From positions 3,532 to 37,674 of the forward strand of contig NZ_LIPN01000157.1 of the NCBI RefSeq assembly GCF_001418325.1: DNA of 34,143 nucleotides. The letters are read 5' to 3'. This DNA comes from Streptomyces atriruber (GTDB lineage Bacteria; Actinomycetota; Actinomycetes; Streptomycetales; Streptomycetaceae). Positions 14,393 through 21,788 of this stretch are shown here, piece after piece. Within the stretch, counting starts at the first letter, position 1. Each line of letters begins with the position of its first letter. A program made the position numbers and the translations under genes. The notes beneath the pieces are model-generated. The model saw only the letters and a program-made list of their open reading frames with translations. It ran no database searches and had not been told where the DNA came from.

Positions 14393-15762
14393 TTCCACCG
14401 CGCACCGTCCGCCACCAGTTCCTTGACGGCGCGCACGAAGCGCTCGACGTGCTCGTCGGGGGTGCCCGCGCCGAAGCTCACGCGGATCGCGTTCAGCGAC
14501 TTCTCGCCGGGCGCGGCCTCGGGGGCGCCGCACTCGCCGGGCTCGTCGGGCTCGCTGTCGAGCAGGGTGCGCACCAGCGGGTGGGCGCAGAACAGGCCGT
14601 CGCGGACGCCGATGCCGTACTCGGCGGAGAGCGCGGCGGCGAAGTGCGAGCTGTTCCAGCCGTCCACGACGAAGGAGATGACGCCCACGCGCGGCGCGTC
14701 GTCCCCGAAGAGCGAGAGGATCCGCACCTGCGGCACCTCGGCGAGGCCCGCACGGACCGTCCCGATCAGGTGCTGCTCGCGGGCGACGAGCTCGTCGAAG
14801 CCCGCCTCGGTGAGCGCCTTGCAGGCGGAGGCGATGGAGTAGACGCCGATGACGTTCGGGGAACCGGCCTCGTGGCGGGCCGCGGTGTCGTGCCACTCCA
14901 CGTCCACGCCGCCGCCTGCTTCCTTGGGGCGTCGTGTCACCTTCCGCGAGGCCCCGCCGCCCGCGAGGTAGGGCTCGGCGGCGGTCAGCCAGTCGGAGCG
15001 GCCCGCGAGGACCCCGGAGCCGAAGGGCGCGTACAGCTTGTGCCCGGAGAACGCGACCCAGTCGACGTCCAGCTCGTCGATGGAGACGGGGTGGTGGGGC
15101 GCGAGCTGCGCGGCGTCGAGCACGATGCGGGCACCGTGCGCGTGAGCGGCCGCCGCCAGCTCGCGCACCGGCCAGAGCTCGCCGGTCACGTTGGAGGCGC
15201 CAGTCACGCAGACGAGGGCGGGTCCATTGGGGCCTCCCCTGCTCGAACGGAGCTGAGAGCTTGGGGAAGGGTCTCGGTCGGCGAGGGCGCGCTCCAGGGT
15301 CTGCACGGCCTCTTCGGGGGTGCGCGGCGCGTTGAGGTAGGTGACGCGGGCGTCCCGCCAGGGCAGCAGCGAGGCGTGGTGCTCGGTCTCGAAGACGAAG
15401 ACCTGGCAGTCGGCGGGCAGCGCGGCGGCCAGCAGGTTCAGCGAGTCGGTGGTGGACCGGGTGAAGACGACCTGGTCGCCCTCGCGGCAGCCGAGGAACT
15501 CGGCGACGGTCGCACGGGAGTTCTCGAAGAGGTCGGTCGACAGCTGCGAGAGGTAGCCGGCGCCGCGGTGCACGCTGCCGTAGTACGGGGCGTACGCGGC
15601 CACGTCGTCCCACACCCGCTGCAGGGCCGGCGCGCTCGCCGCGTAGTCGAGCGCCGCGTAGGTCACCTCGCCGCCCGTGACGAGCGGGACGGTGACGTCC
15701 CGGCCGAGGACGGCGAGCGGGGCACAGACGGACGAGTCGGCGGCAACGGCGGAAACAGACAT
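14341..15762 (-). CDS. class V aminotransferase / type II cysteine desulfurase-like enzyme
   Basis: A 473-residue PLP enzyme of fold type I. PLP-binding Lys242 is in SGHKLYAPFGSG, the cofactor Asp in VLDAAQLAPHHPV, and Cys392 in GIGVRDGLFCAHPL matches the catalytic Cys of SufS/CsdA-type desulfurases. The protein is longer than SufS (about 406) because of a long N-terminus and an Arg/Ser/Pro-rich insert at residues about 164-181 encoded by an interspersed repeat. Substrate is probably cysteine or another beta-leaving sulfur compound; an ergothioneine-type C-S lyase is another option. The ATG at 15762 has GGGAG 8 nt upstream. A SAM-IV riboswitch in its leader indicates control by S-adenosylmethionine and so a place in methionine, cysteine or SAM-linked sulfur metabolism. 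Confidence 0.86.
   Translation of the reverse strand: MSVSAVAADSSVCAPLAVLGRDVTVPLVTGGEVTYAALDYAASAPALQRVWDDVAAYAPYYGSVHRGAGYLSQLSTDLFENSRATVAEFLGCREGDQVVFTRSTTDSLNLLAAALPADCQVFVFETEHHASLLPWRDARVTYLNAPRTPEEAVQTLERALADRDPSPSSQLRSSRGGPNGPALVCVTGASNVTGELWPVRELAAAAHAHGARIVLDAAQLAPHHPVSIDELDVDWVAFSGHKLYAPFGSGVLAGRSDWLTAAEPYLAGGGASRKVTRRPKEAGGGVDVEWHDTAARHEAGSPNVIGVYSIASACKALTEAGFDELVAREQHLIGTVRAGLAEVPQVRILSLFGDDAPRVGVISFVVDGWNSSHFAAALSAEYGIGVRDGLFCAHPLVRTLLDSEPDEPGECGAPEAAPGEKSLNAIRVSFGAGTPDEHVERFVRAVKELVADGARWNYRTEDGRCVPDTSAAV
15229..15276 (+). repeat. interspersed CTCGA-x-CGAAGC-GAGAG repeat, copy inside a CDS
   Basis: The segment runs GGGGCCTCCCC, then GCTCGAACGGAGCTGAGAG, then CTTGGGGAAGG. It matches the intergenic copy at 17338-17376 at most aligned positions, and its outer CCTCCCC / GGGGAAGG ends are roughly complementary. 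I recognise it from memory as a small, very common Streptomyces repeat. Here it lies inside the PLP-enzyme gene and is read in frame on the minus strand, adding about 16 residues (PSPSSQLRSSRGGPNG) between two conserved strands. Confidence 0.7.
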
Positions 15763-15861
15763 GGCGAACTCCCGTAAGAGGCAAGTGAGTTCACTGCGAC
15801 GACGGCCGCGCCCGAGGCATGCGGCAGCGCAGTGATGAAGAGAAAAAGGGTGCGCGGAAAG

Positions 15862-15874
15862 GGGCCGAAGGCCC
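15862..15874 (-). terminator. possible hairpin of the riboswitch expression platform
   Basis: On the minus strand GGGCC-TTC-GGCCC is followed by CTTTCC, and further on by a CCC-TTTTT run at about 15843-15850. It lies about 60 nt downstream of the SAM-IV aptamer and about 100 nt before the start codon. It is short and its U-run is poor, so its role as an intrinsic terminator is uncertain. Confidence 0.35.
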
Positions 15875-15933
15875 TAGCACATTCGCTTGCTCACGAGACT
15901 GCTCCCTTGAGGACCAGGACCCCAGGGTTGCGA

Positions 15934-16053
15934 GGGGTCCGCGCTTGCCATACGCCTTGCTGCGTACGACCTGGTCTTCACCCGGGGCACCCCGCCACGG
16001 ACGGAGGGTTGCCGGACAGCGGGCCGGGGCCGTAGTCGCTGTCACTCATGACC
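15934..16053 (-). promoter_or_regulatory. SAM-IV riboswitch
   Basis: On the minus strand the segment contains, in order, GGTCATGAGTGACAGC (16053-16038), GGCAACCCTCC (16013-16003), GGGTGCCCCGGGTGA (15992-15978), GACCAGGT (15976-15969) and GGCAAGCGCGGACC (15949-15936). These are the conserved blocks of the SAM-IV aptamer, in the right order and spacing. GGTC and GACC close stem P1, and the 3' GGCAAGCGCGG block forms the extra downstream stem and pseudoknot that separate SAM-IV from SAM-I. The class is known mainly from Streptomyces and relatives, upstream of sulfur-metabolism genes. It lies between the trpD terminator and the desulfurase-like gene (start 15762) and should reduce expression when SAM is abundant. 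Confidence 0.92.
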
Positions 16054-16089
16054 TGTGCAGCATCCTGCCACACGATCTTCGGCGCGCAA

Positions 16090-16116
16090 GGCGCAGTCCA
16101 GGATCCGGACTGCGCC
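16090..16116 (-). terminator. terminator after trpD
   Basis: Perfect 10-bp stem GGCGCAGTCC / GGACTGCGCC with a 7-base loop, 24 bp downstream of the trpD stop codon and just before the SAM-IV riboswitch. It separates the two transcription units. Confidence 0.75.
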
Positions 16117-16139
16117 GTGCGTCACATCGGCGGCGCGCG

Positions 16140-17204
16140 TCAGCGGTTGCTGGCCGCCACCCACCGCTCCAGGGCCTTCTTGGCGGCGCCGGAGTCGATG
16201 GCCGCGGCCGCCCGCGCCATCCCCGCGCGGATCTGCTCCGTGAACGGCTCAGCGGTCGGCTTCAGGGCCACCAGGGCCGCGGCCGCGTTGAGCAGCACCG
16301 CGTCCCGCACGGGCCCGGTCTCCCCGCCGAGAAGCCGCAGCGCGACCTCCGCGTTGTAGGAGGCGTCCGCGCCGCGCAGCGCGGAGATCGGCACCAGGTC
16401 GATGCCGACGTCCCGCGGATCGAAGGACTCCTCCCGTACGACACCGTCGCGCACCACCCAGACGCGGGAGGACCCCGTCGTCGTCAGCTCGTCGAGCCCG
16501 TCGTCGCCGCGGAAGACGAGGGACGAGTGGCCGCGCTCGGCGAAGACCCCGGCCACGATCGGTGCCATCCGCGGGTCGGCGACCCCGACCGCCTGGGCGC
16601 GCACCTTGGCCGGGTTGGTGAGCGGGCCGAGAAGGTTGAAGACGGTGCGGATCCCCAGCTGGCTGCGGGCGGCGCCCGCGTGGCGCAGCGCGGGGTGGAA
16701 CTTCACGGCGAAGCAGAAGGTGATCCCCGCCTCCTCCGCGACTTCCACGACCCGTGGCAGCGGCAGCTCCAGGTTCACCCCGAGCTTCTCCAGTACGTCG
16801 GAGGAGCCCGAGGCGCTGGAGGCGGCACGGTTGCCGTGCTTGACGACCTTCGCGCCCGCGCCCGCCACGACGATCGCGGACATGGTCGAGATGTTGACGG
16901 TCTTGGCCCCGTCGCCGCCGGTCCCGACGATGTCGACGGTCTCCCCCGGCACCTCGATCACGTTGGCGTGCGCGTACATCGCCCGTACCAGACCGGAGAT
17001 CTCCTCGACGGTCTCGCCCTTGGCCCGCAGCGCGACCACGAAGGCCGCGATCTGCGCGTCGGTGGCCTCGCCGCGCATGATGCGGTCCATGGCCCAGGCC
17101 GTGTCGTCGGCGCTCTGGTCGCGCCCGTCGAGCAGGCCGTTCAGTACGTCGGGCCAGGAACGGTCCGCCGCGGTGTCGCCTCCTGCGGGGATCACAGCGT
17201 TCAT
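16140..17204 (-). CDS. trpD: anthranilate phosphoribosyltransferase
   Basis: A 354-residue TrpD, which joins anthranilate to PRPP to give phosphoribosyl anthranilate, the second committed step of tryptophan synthesis. Characteristic motifs are the helical N-terminal domain with [18 protein letters not shown], the PRPP-binding GTGGDG (94-99), NISTM (104-108), KHGNRAASS (122-130), FHPALRH, and LLGPLTNPA. Length is normal with a short N-terminal extension. The ATG at 17204 has AGGAG 6 nt upstream, which decides the start over longer forms. It stands alone here, apart from other trp genes, next to the qcr operon, as in mycobacteria (from memory). The leader has a likely TAGGGT -10 element at 17272-17267 followed by a hairpin at 17243-17260. 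Confidence 0.95.
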   Translation of the reverse strand: MNAVIPAGGDTAADRSWPDVLNGLLDGRDQSADDTAWAMDRIMRGEATDAQIAAFVVALRAKGETVEEISGLVRAMYAHANVIEVPGETVDIVGTGGDGAKTVNISTMSAIVVAGAGAKVVKHGNRAASSASGSSDVLEKLGVNLELPLPRVVEVAEEAGITFCFAVKFHPALRHAGAARSQLGIRTVFNLLGPLTNPAKVRAQAVGVADPRMAPIVAGVFAERGHSSLVFRGDDGLDELTTTGSSRVWVVRDGVVREESFDPRDVGIDLVPISALRGADASYNAEVALRLLGGETGPVRDAVLLNAAAALVALKPTAEPFTEQIRAGMARAAAAIDSGAAKKALERWVAASNR

Positions 17205-17242
17205 GGCCGCTCCTGGTTTTTTCGTCTGCGTATGTAGGAAAC

Positions 17243-17260
17243 ACCCCGACACGTCGGGGT
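17243..17260 (-). repeat. hairpin in the trpD leader
   Basis: Perfect 8-bp arms ACCCCGAC / GTCGGGGT with a 2-base centre, ending 38 bp before the trpD ATG and about 7 bp after a possible -10 element (TAGGGT). It would lie at the 5' end of the trpD transcript, or be a dyad operator. There is no Trp-rich leader peptide, so it does not look like a classical attenuator. Confidence 0.5.
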
Positions 17261-17287
17261 GGGACCACCCTATCCAGCCTCCGGGAC

Positions 17288-17327
17288 GGCAAAGAGCCCC
17301 GTCCATGCAATGGACGGGGCTCTTGCC
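17288..17327 (-). terminator. strong terminator after qcrB
   Basis: Perfect 15-bp stem AAGAGCCCCGTCCAT / ATGGACGGGGCTCTT around GCA, extended by GGCA / TGCC-type pairing with one bulge. It lies 67 bp downstream of the qcrB stop codon and upstream of trpD, so it ends the ctaE-qcrCAB transcript. It appears capable of acting in both directions. Confidence 0.85.
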
Positions 17328-17337
17328 GTGGCGACCA

Positions 17338-17376
17338 GGGGATCCCCCCGCTCGAGCGAAGCCGAGAGTGGGGACG
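17338..17376 (+). repeat. interspersed CTCGA-x-CGAAGC-GAGAG repeat, intergenic copy
   Basis: Contains GGGGATCCCCCC, then GCTCGAGCGAAGCCGAGAG, then TGGGGACGA. It is the same family as the copy inside the PLP-enzyme gene at 15229-15276. It is placed between the qcrB stop and the strong terminator, where these repeats are usually found. Confidence 0.7.
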
Positions 17377-17393
17377 ATCAGAGCTTCAGGTGA

Positions 17394-19034
17394 TCAGTGG
17401 TGGCCGTGGCCGCTCGAGATCTCCTTGTACTCGTCTGCGGTGGGCTTGGGGATCTGGTTGTCCTCCCCGAAGTAGCCCTTGGAGAGCTTCGCCCGGAGCT
17501 TCTGCGAACCGGACAGCTTGCGCTCGACGCCGTTCTCGTCGACCGACGGGCCGAGCTCGATCGGCTTGTACTGCTCGTGCGCGGTGAGCGTGTGCAGCTG
17601 CTCCTTGCTGAGCGGCTCGTGGACCTCGATGAACTCACCGTGCGGCAGCCGCTTGATGAGACCCGACTCGCGGCCGTGCAGCACCTTGTCCTTGTCGCGC
17701 CGCTGCAGACCCAGGCAGATCCGCTTGGTGACGATGAAGGCGACGACCGGTCCGACGAAGAAGCCGATCCGGACGAACCAGGTGATCGCGTTCAGCGACA
17801 GGTGGAAGTGGGTGGCCCACAGGTCGTTGCCACCACCGACCAGCATGATCATGTACGCCGTGAGCCACGCGACACCGAAGGCGGTGCGGGTCGGGGCGTT
17901 GCGCGGGCGGTCCAGGATGTGGTGCTCGCGCTTGTCGCCGGTGACCCAGGACTCGATGAACGGGTAGACCGCGATGGCCACGAGGACCAGCGGGAAGACC
18001 ACGACCAGCGGGATGAACACGCCCAGGGCGAGCGTGTGGCCCCAGAGGTTGATCTCCCAGCCCGGCATCACACGGATCAGCCCCTCGGCGAAGCCCATGT
18101 ACCAGTCGGGCTGGGCGCCGGTGGACACCTGGTCCGGCCGGTAGGGACCAATGGCCCAGATCGGGTTGATCGAGGCGATCGCCGCGATGACCGCGATGAC
18201 ACCGAAGACCAGGAAGAAGAAGCCTCCGGCCTTGGCCATGTAGACCGGCAGCAGCGGCATGCCGACGACGTTCTTGTTGCTCTTGCCGGGGCCCGCGAAC
18301 TGCGTGTGCTTGTGGTAGAAGACCAGGATCAGGTGCGCCACCACGAGGCCGAGCATGATGCCCGGCAGCAGCAGGATGTGGACCGAGTAGAACCGGGCAA
18401 CGAAGTCGCCGCCGGGGAACTCCCCGCCGAAGAGGAACATCGACAGGTAGGTGCCGACGATCGGCATCGACAGGATGGCGCCCTGCATGAAGCGGACACC
18501 GGTGCCGGAGAGCAGGTCGTCCGGGAGCGAGTAACCGGTGAAACCGGTGAACATGCCGAGGACGAACAGCAGGAAGCCGAAGAGCCAGTTGACCTCACGG
18601 GGCTTGCGGAACGCACCCGTGAAGAACACGCGCATCATGTGCACGAACATGCCGGCGAGGAAGATCAGCGCCGCCCAGTGGTGGATCTGCCGGATCAGCA
18701 GACCACCGCGCACATCGAAGGAGATGTGCATGGTCGAGTTGAACGCCTCCGACATCAGCTGTCCCTGCATCGGGATGTAGCTGCCGCTGTACTCCACCTC
18801 GTTCATCGAGGGGTGGAAGAACAGCGTCAGGTACACACCCGTGAGGATGATGATGATGAAGCTGTACAGGCAGATCTCACCGAGCATGAAGGACCAGTGG
18901 TCCGGGAAGATCTTGCGCATGTTGGCCTTGGCCAGGGAGTAGATCCCCAGTCGGCCGTCGGCCCAGTCCGCGACCCGCTCACCGGCGGGTGCCTGCTGGC
19001 GCTTTTCGTTAGATGAAGTGGTGGTGGTGCTCAT
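17394..19034 (-). CDS. qcrB: cytochrome bcc complex, cytochrome b subunit
   Basis: A 546-residue membrane subunit of menaquinol:cytochrome c reductase (complex III, bcc type). The b-type heme ligands fall on two helices, with His118 or 119 plus His132 (RQIHHWAA...FVHMMR) and His219 plus His234 (YSVHILLLPGIMLGLVVAHL). The Qo-site motif appears as QPDWYMGFAEG, the counterpart of PEWY. About nine transmembrane helices are followed by a roughly 120-residue cytoplasmic C-terminal extension, the actinobacterial form, ending in HGHH. The ATG at 19034 overlaps the qcrA stop by 4 bp (ATGA), with GGGAG 6 nt upstream. It is last in ctaE-qcrC-qcrA-qcrB and ends at a strong terminator. The homologous site is the target of Q203-type inhibitors in mycobacteria. 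Confidence 0.97.
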   Translation of the reverse strand: MSTTTTSSNEKRQQAPAGERVADWADGRLGIYSLAKANMRKIFPDHWSFMLGEICLYSFIIIILTGVYLTLFFHPSMNEVEYSGSYIPMQGQLMSEAFNSTMHISFDVRGGLLIRQIHHWAALIFLAGMFVHMMRVFFTGAFRKPREVNWLFGFLLFVLGMFTGFTGYSLPDDLLSGTGVRFMQGAILSMPIVGTYLSMFLFGGEFPGGDFVARFYSVHILLLPGIMLGLVVAHLILVFYHKHTQFAGPGKSNKNVVGMPLLPVYMAKAGGFFFLVFGVIAVIAAIASINPIWAIGPYRPDQVSTGAQPDWYMGFAEGLIRVMPGWEINLWGHTLALGVFIPLVVVFPLVLVAIAVYPFIESWVTGDKREHHILDRPRNAPTRTAFGVAWLTAYMIMLVGGGNDLWATHFHLSLNAITWFVRIGFFVGPVVAFIVTKRICLGLQRRDKDKVLHGRESGLIKRLPHGEFIEVHEPLSKEQLHTLTAHEQYKPIELGPSVDENGVERKLSGSQKLRAKLSKGYFGEDNQIPKPTADEYKEISSGHGHH

Positions 19035-20086
19035 CCGCGCTCCCAGAAAGCAGGACCGACGGGCTCTTCGAAGTCGCCGTGCGCCTCGAGGTAGCCCTTT
19101 TCGTTCACGCCGATGCGCAGCTGCGGCAGGGCGTGGCCAGCCGGGCCGAAGATCACTCGGGCACCGTCGGAGAGATCGAAGGTGGACTGGTGGCACGGGC
19201 AGAGGACGTGGTGCGTCTGCTGCTCGTACAGGGAGATCGGGCAACCCACGTGGGTGCAGATCTTGGAGTACGCCACGATGCCCTCGTGCGACCACTCGAG
19301 CTCGCGCTTGTCCTTGATGTTCTCCGGCTGGATCCGGACGATCATCAGGGCGGCCTTGGCGATCTGCGTCTGGAAGTCGTGGTCGTGCTCCGACATGCCC
19401 TCGGGCATGGCGAAGGTCAGCGAACCGACCTGCACGTCCGCGGGACGCAGCGGCTCGTGGGTGTTCATGTTCACGAGCATCTTGCCCTTGGCCCACTTGG
19501 TGTGCCGGAGCTTGTCCTCGGGCAGCGGCCCGAGGTCACGCAGCAGGACGACACCGGAGAGCGGGACCAGGGCCAGCGCGCCGAGCATCGTGTTCCGGAT
19601 CAGCTTGCGCCGACCGAAGCCCGACTCCTCGGCACCCTGCTTGAAGTCCGCCATGACCTTGGCACGGACCTCGGGCTCGGCCGCGATCTCGTGCCGCTCG
19701 TCGGTCATCTCCACGTCGGACATCAGGGTGCGGGCCCAGTGGACCGCGCCCGCGCCGATGCAGAACAGCGCCACGCCGAGGGTCGTGCCCAGGGCGAAGT
19801 TCAGGCCGCTGATGTGACCGATCGGCCAGATGAACACGCTCTTGTCGGCCGGGATCGCCACGTACGAGGCGATGAAGCCGACCGTCGCGATCATCGACAG
19901 CGTGAACATGAAGGCCACGGCACGCTCGGACCGCCGGGCGGCCCGCTCGTCGATGTCCTGGACTCGGTGCTCGTGGGGCGGCAGCCCCGGGTCGGCGAAC
20001 GGGTTCTCTTCCGTCACCGCCACCGAGCCGTGCTCGGTCTCCTGCTTGCTGGGCAGGTTCTCTTCTGGAATCTCTTGGCTACTCAT
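19031..20086 (-). CDS. qcrA: cytochrome bcc complex, Rieske iron-sulfur subunit
   Basis: A 351-residue Rieske protein. The 2Fe-2S site is clear: CTHVGC (277-282) and CPCH (296-299), so Cys277, His279, Cys296 and His299 bind the cluster and Cys282 with Cys298 should form the disulfide. The N-terminal half has three hydrophobic segments (about 57-80, 92-115 and 166-184), the actinobacterial layout, in contrast to the single anchor of proteobacterial Rieske proteins. It passes electrons from menaquinol at the Qo site to the hemes of QcrC. The ATG at 20086 overlaps the qcrC stop by 4 bp. The upstream ribosome binding site is weak, consistent with translational coupling. Confidence 0.97.
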   Translation of the reverse strand: MSSQEIPEENLPSKQETEHGSVAVTEENPFADPGLPPHEHRVQDIDERAARRSERAVAFMFTLSMIATVGFIASYVAIPADKSVFIWPIGHISGLNFALGTTLGVALFCIGAGAVHWARTLMSDVEMTDERHEIAAEPEVRAKVMADFKQGAEESGFGRRKLIRNTMLGALALVPLSGVVLLRDLGPLPEDKLRHTKWAKGKMLVNMNTHEPLRPADVQVGSLTFAMPEGMSEHDHDFQTQIAKAALMIVRIQPENIKDKRELEWSHEGIVAYSKICTHVGCPISLYEQQTHHVLCPCHQSTFDLSDGARVIFGPAGHALPQLRIGVNEKGYLEAHGDFEEPVGPAFWERG

Positions 20087-20892
20087 GACTTCTTGGCCTT
20101 TGCGGTCCGAGCGGCGACCCACACGGCGACCGCGATCAGCGAGCCGAGACCGAAGATCCAGCCGAAGAGGCCTTCACTGACCGGACCCAGACCACCCAGC
20201 TTGAGACCGCCAGGGCTCTCGGTCTTCTCACCGTTGACCGCGTCGAGGTACGCGATGATGTCCTTCTTGTTCTTCTCCGGCATCGTGGTGTCGGGGAAGG
20301 ACGGCATGTTCTGCGGGCCGGTCTGCATGGCCTCGTAGATGTGCTTCGGGGAGACACCCTCCAGCGAAGGCGCGAACTTGCCGTGCGTCAACGCACCACC
20401 TTCACCGGTGAAGTTGTGGCACTGGGCGCAGTTGGTGCGGAACAGCTCGCCACCCTTGGCGATGTCCGCTCCGTCCGGGCTGTACTGCTTCTCGGTCGGA
20501 ACCGAGGGACCGGCACCCAGCGACGAGATGTACGCCGCCAGCTGGTCGATCTGGGCCTGGTTGTAGATGACCTTCTTCTTGGGCGCCTGGGCGCCCGGCT
20601 GCTGGAGCGGCATGCGGCCGGTGCCGACCTGGAAGTCGACAGCGGCGGCGCCCACGCCCACCAGGCTCGGACCGTCGGAGGAGCCCTGACCGCCGGTTCC
20701 GTGGCAGCTGGAGCAGCCCACGGCGTAGAGCTTCTTGCCCTCGTCGATGGCGAGGGACTGGGCGGTGTCATCGGCCTGCGCCTTGTCCGCCGGCGCGAAC
20801 GCGGCGTACAGCCCCCCGGTGGCCGCCAGCGCGAGGAGTAGGACGACGACCGCCGCCAGCGGATGGCGTCGTCGTGCGGAGAGCTTTTTCAC
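20083..20892 (-). CDS. qcrC: cytochrome bcc complex, di-heme cytochrome c subunit
   Basis: A 269-residue di-heme cytochrome c. Two heme-binding motifs, CSSCH (about residues 60-64) and CAQCH (about 155-159), occur in two cytochrome c domains facing outside. An N-terminal membrane segment (about 11-33) and a C-terminal anchor (about 240-262) flank them. Met ligands are available in RMPL and NMPSF. In actinobacteria this subunit carries electrons directly from the Rieske centre to the CuA site of the oxidase, so no soluble cytochrome c is needed. The GTG at 20892 follows the ctaE stop by 77 bp, and qcrA begins within its stop codon. Confidence 0.96.
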   Translation of the reverse strand: MKKLSARRRHPLAAVVVLLLALAATGGLYAAFAPADKAQADDTAQSLAIDEGKKLYAVGCSSCHGTGGQGSSDGPSLVGVGAAAVDFQVGTGRMPLQQPGAQAPKKKVIYNQAQIDQLAAYISSLGAGPSVPTEKQYSPDGADIAKGGELFRTNCAQCHNFTGEGGALTHGKFAPSLEGVSPKHIYEAMQTGPQNMPSFPDTTMPEKNKKDIIAYLDAVNGEKTESPGGLKLGGLGPVSEGLFGWIFGLGSLIAVAVWVAARTAKAKKS

Positions 20893-20969
20893 GGATTACC
20901 CCGGTGTCAGGATCTTCTGCGTCGATGCTTCTGGAATGTTTCGGATGTGTCGCGTGAGCGACCTGCCGC

Positions 20970-21590
20970 TTACTTGATCATGTAGATCGTGGCGAAGAGG
21001 CCGATCCAGACCACATCGACGAAGTGCCAGTAGTAGGACACGACGATGGCTGCGGTCGCCTGCTCGTGGGTGAACCTCCTGGCCGCGTAGGTGCGACCGA
21101 GGACCAGCAGGAAGGCGATCAGGCCGCCCGTCACGTGCAGTCCGTGGAAGCCGGTGGTCAGGTAGAAGACCGAGCCGTACGGGTCGGACGAGAGCGAGAG
21201 GCCCTCGTGCTTGACCAGCTCGGTGTATTCGTACACCTGACCGCCGATGAAGATCGCACCCATGATGAAGGTGACGATGAACCACATCCGGAGCTTCTTC
21301 ACGTCCCCGCGTTCAGCTGCGAACACGCCCAGCTGACACGTGAGTGAGGAGAGCACCAGGATCGTGGTGTTCGTCGCTGAGAACGGGAAGTTAAGGGCCG
21401 AGGCCATTTCCTTCCAGTGATCAGGACCCGTCACCGATCGCAGGGTGAAGTACATCGCGAAGAGGGCCGCGAAGAACATCAGCTCGGAACTCAACCAGAT
21501 GATGGTTCCGACGCTGGTGAGGTTCGGTCGATTGACCGGCGGGTGCGCGTGCCCGGTATCTACTGTCGTTGCTGTCGCCACGACCGACAT
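20970..21590 (-). CDS. ctaE: cytochrome aa3 oxidase subunit III
   Basis: A 206-residue membrane protein with about five helices, the short form of COX3 lacking the first two helices. Typical segments are [42 protein letters not shown] and [13 protein letters not shown]. The conserved Glu and His residues of the GFHG.H and WHFVD motifs are present. It is a structural subunit of the terminal oxidase. It is the first gene of the operon that continues with qcrCAB, and is separated from the other oxidase genes (ctaC, ctaD, ctaF at 23.7-26.8 kb) by two unrelated genes, as is usual in actinobacteria. The start codon at 21590 lies inside a perfect 21-bp palindrome, and no normal ribosome binding site is evident. 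Confidence 0.96.
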   Translation of the reverse strand: MSVVATATTVDTGHAHPPVNRPNLTSVGTIIWLSSELMFFAALFAMYFTLRSVTGPDHWKEMASALNFPFSATNTTILVLSSLTCQLGVFAAERGDVKKLRMWFIVTFIMGAIFIGGQVYEYTELVKHEGLSLSSDPYGSVFYLTTGFHGLHVTGGLIAFLLVLGRTYAARRFTHEQATAAIVVSYYWHFVDVVWIGLFATIYMIK

Positions 21591-21601
21591 TATGTCGGTC
21601 G
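21581..21601. promoter_or_regulatory. perfect palindrome across the ctaE start codon
   Basis: CGACCGACAT-T-ATGTCGGTCG: 10-bp arms around one central base. The ATG of ctaE (minus strand) is formed by the inner end of one arm. As DNA it could be an operator for a dimeric repressor. As RNA the start codon would be held in a stem with almost no loop, which is less favourable. The function is inferred; the symmetry is seen directly. Confidence 0.5.
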
Positions 21602-21694
21602 CTTATCCCGCCCTCACCCCGGGGGGTGCCGTTCGGAGTGTCTACGGGGTGTGTCCTGCCCGGATGGCCCATCGGAGGCCTGTCCGAACCGGTG

Positions 21695-21721
21695 TTGACG
21701 GGGTGTCGGGAGGAGTAGCAT
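21695..21721 (+). promoter_or_regulatory. possible promoter of the receiver-domain gene
   Basis: TTGACG and TAGCAT resemble Streptomyces vegetative -35 and -10 elements, separated by 15 bp, which is shorter than the usual 17. A start near 21728 would give a leader of about 60 nt containing the ACAGCTCGACG direct repeat. Confidence 0.4.
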
Positions 21722-21751
21722 CCGCGCATCGGTTCCCGATCCCAAGACGGC

Positions 21752-21775
21752 ACAGCTCGACGCAACAGCTCGACG
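21752..21775 (+). repeat. 11-bp direct repeat upstream of the receiver-domain gene
   Basis: ACAGCTCGACG occurs twice, perfectly, with a 13-bp period (21752-21762 and 21765-21775), ending 4 bp before the GGAGGAAC ribosome binding site. It could be a protein or sRNA contact site in the leader. Confidence 0.55.
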
Positions 21776-21788
21776 TATCGGAGGAACA

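Noticed and set aside
15791..15820. Nine-codon frame (MPRARPSSQ) between the SAM-IV riboswitch and the desulfurase-like gene
   Set aside because: No ribosome binding site and no Cys or Met codons that would suit a sulfur-sensing leader peptide.
17394..17470. His-rich end of qcrB (HGHH) considered as a metal-binding tail
   Set aside because: Only three His at the extreme C-terminus, too little to support a function.
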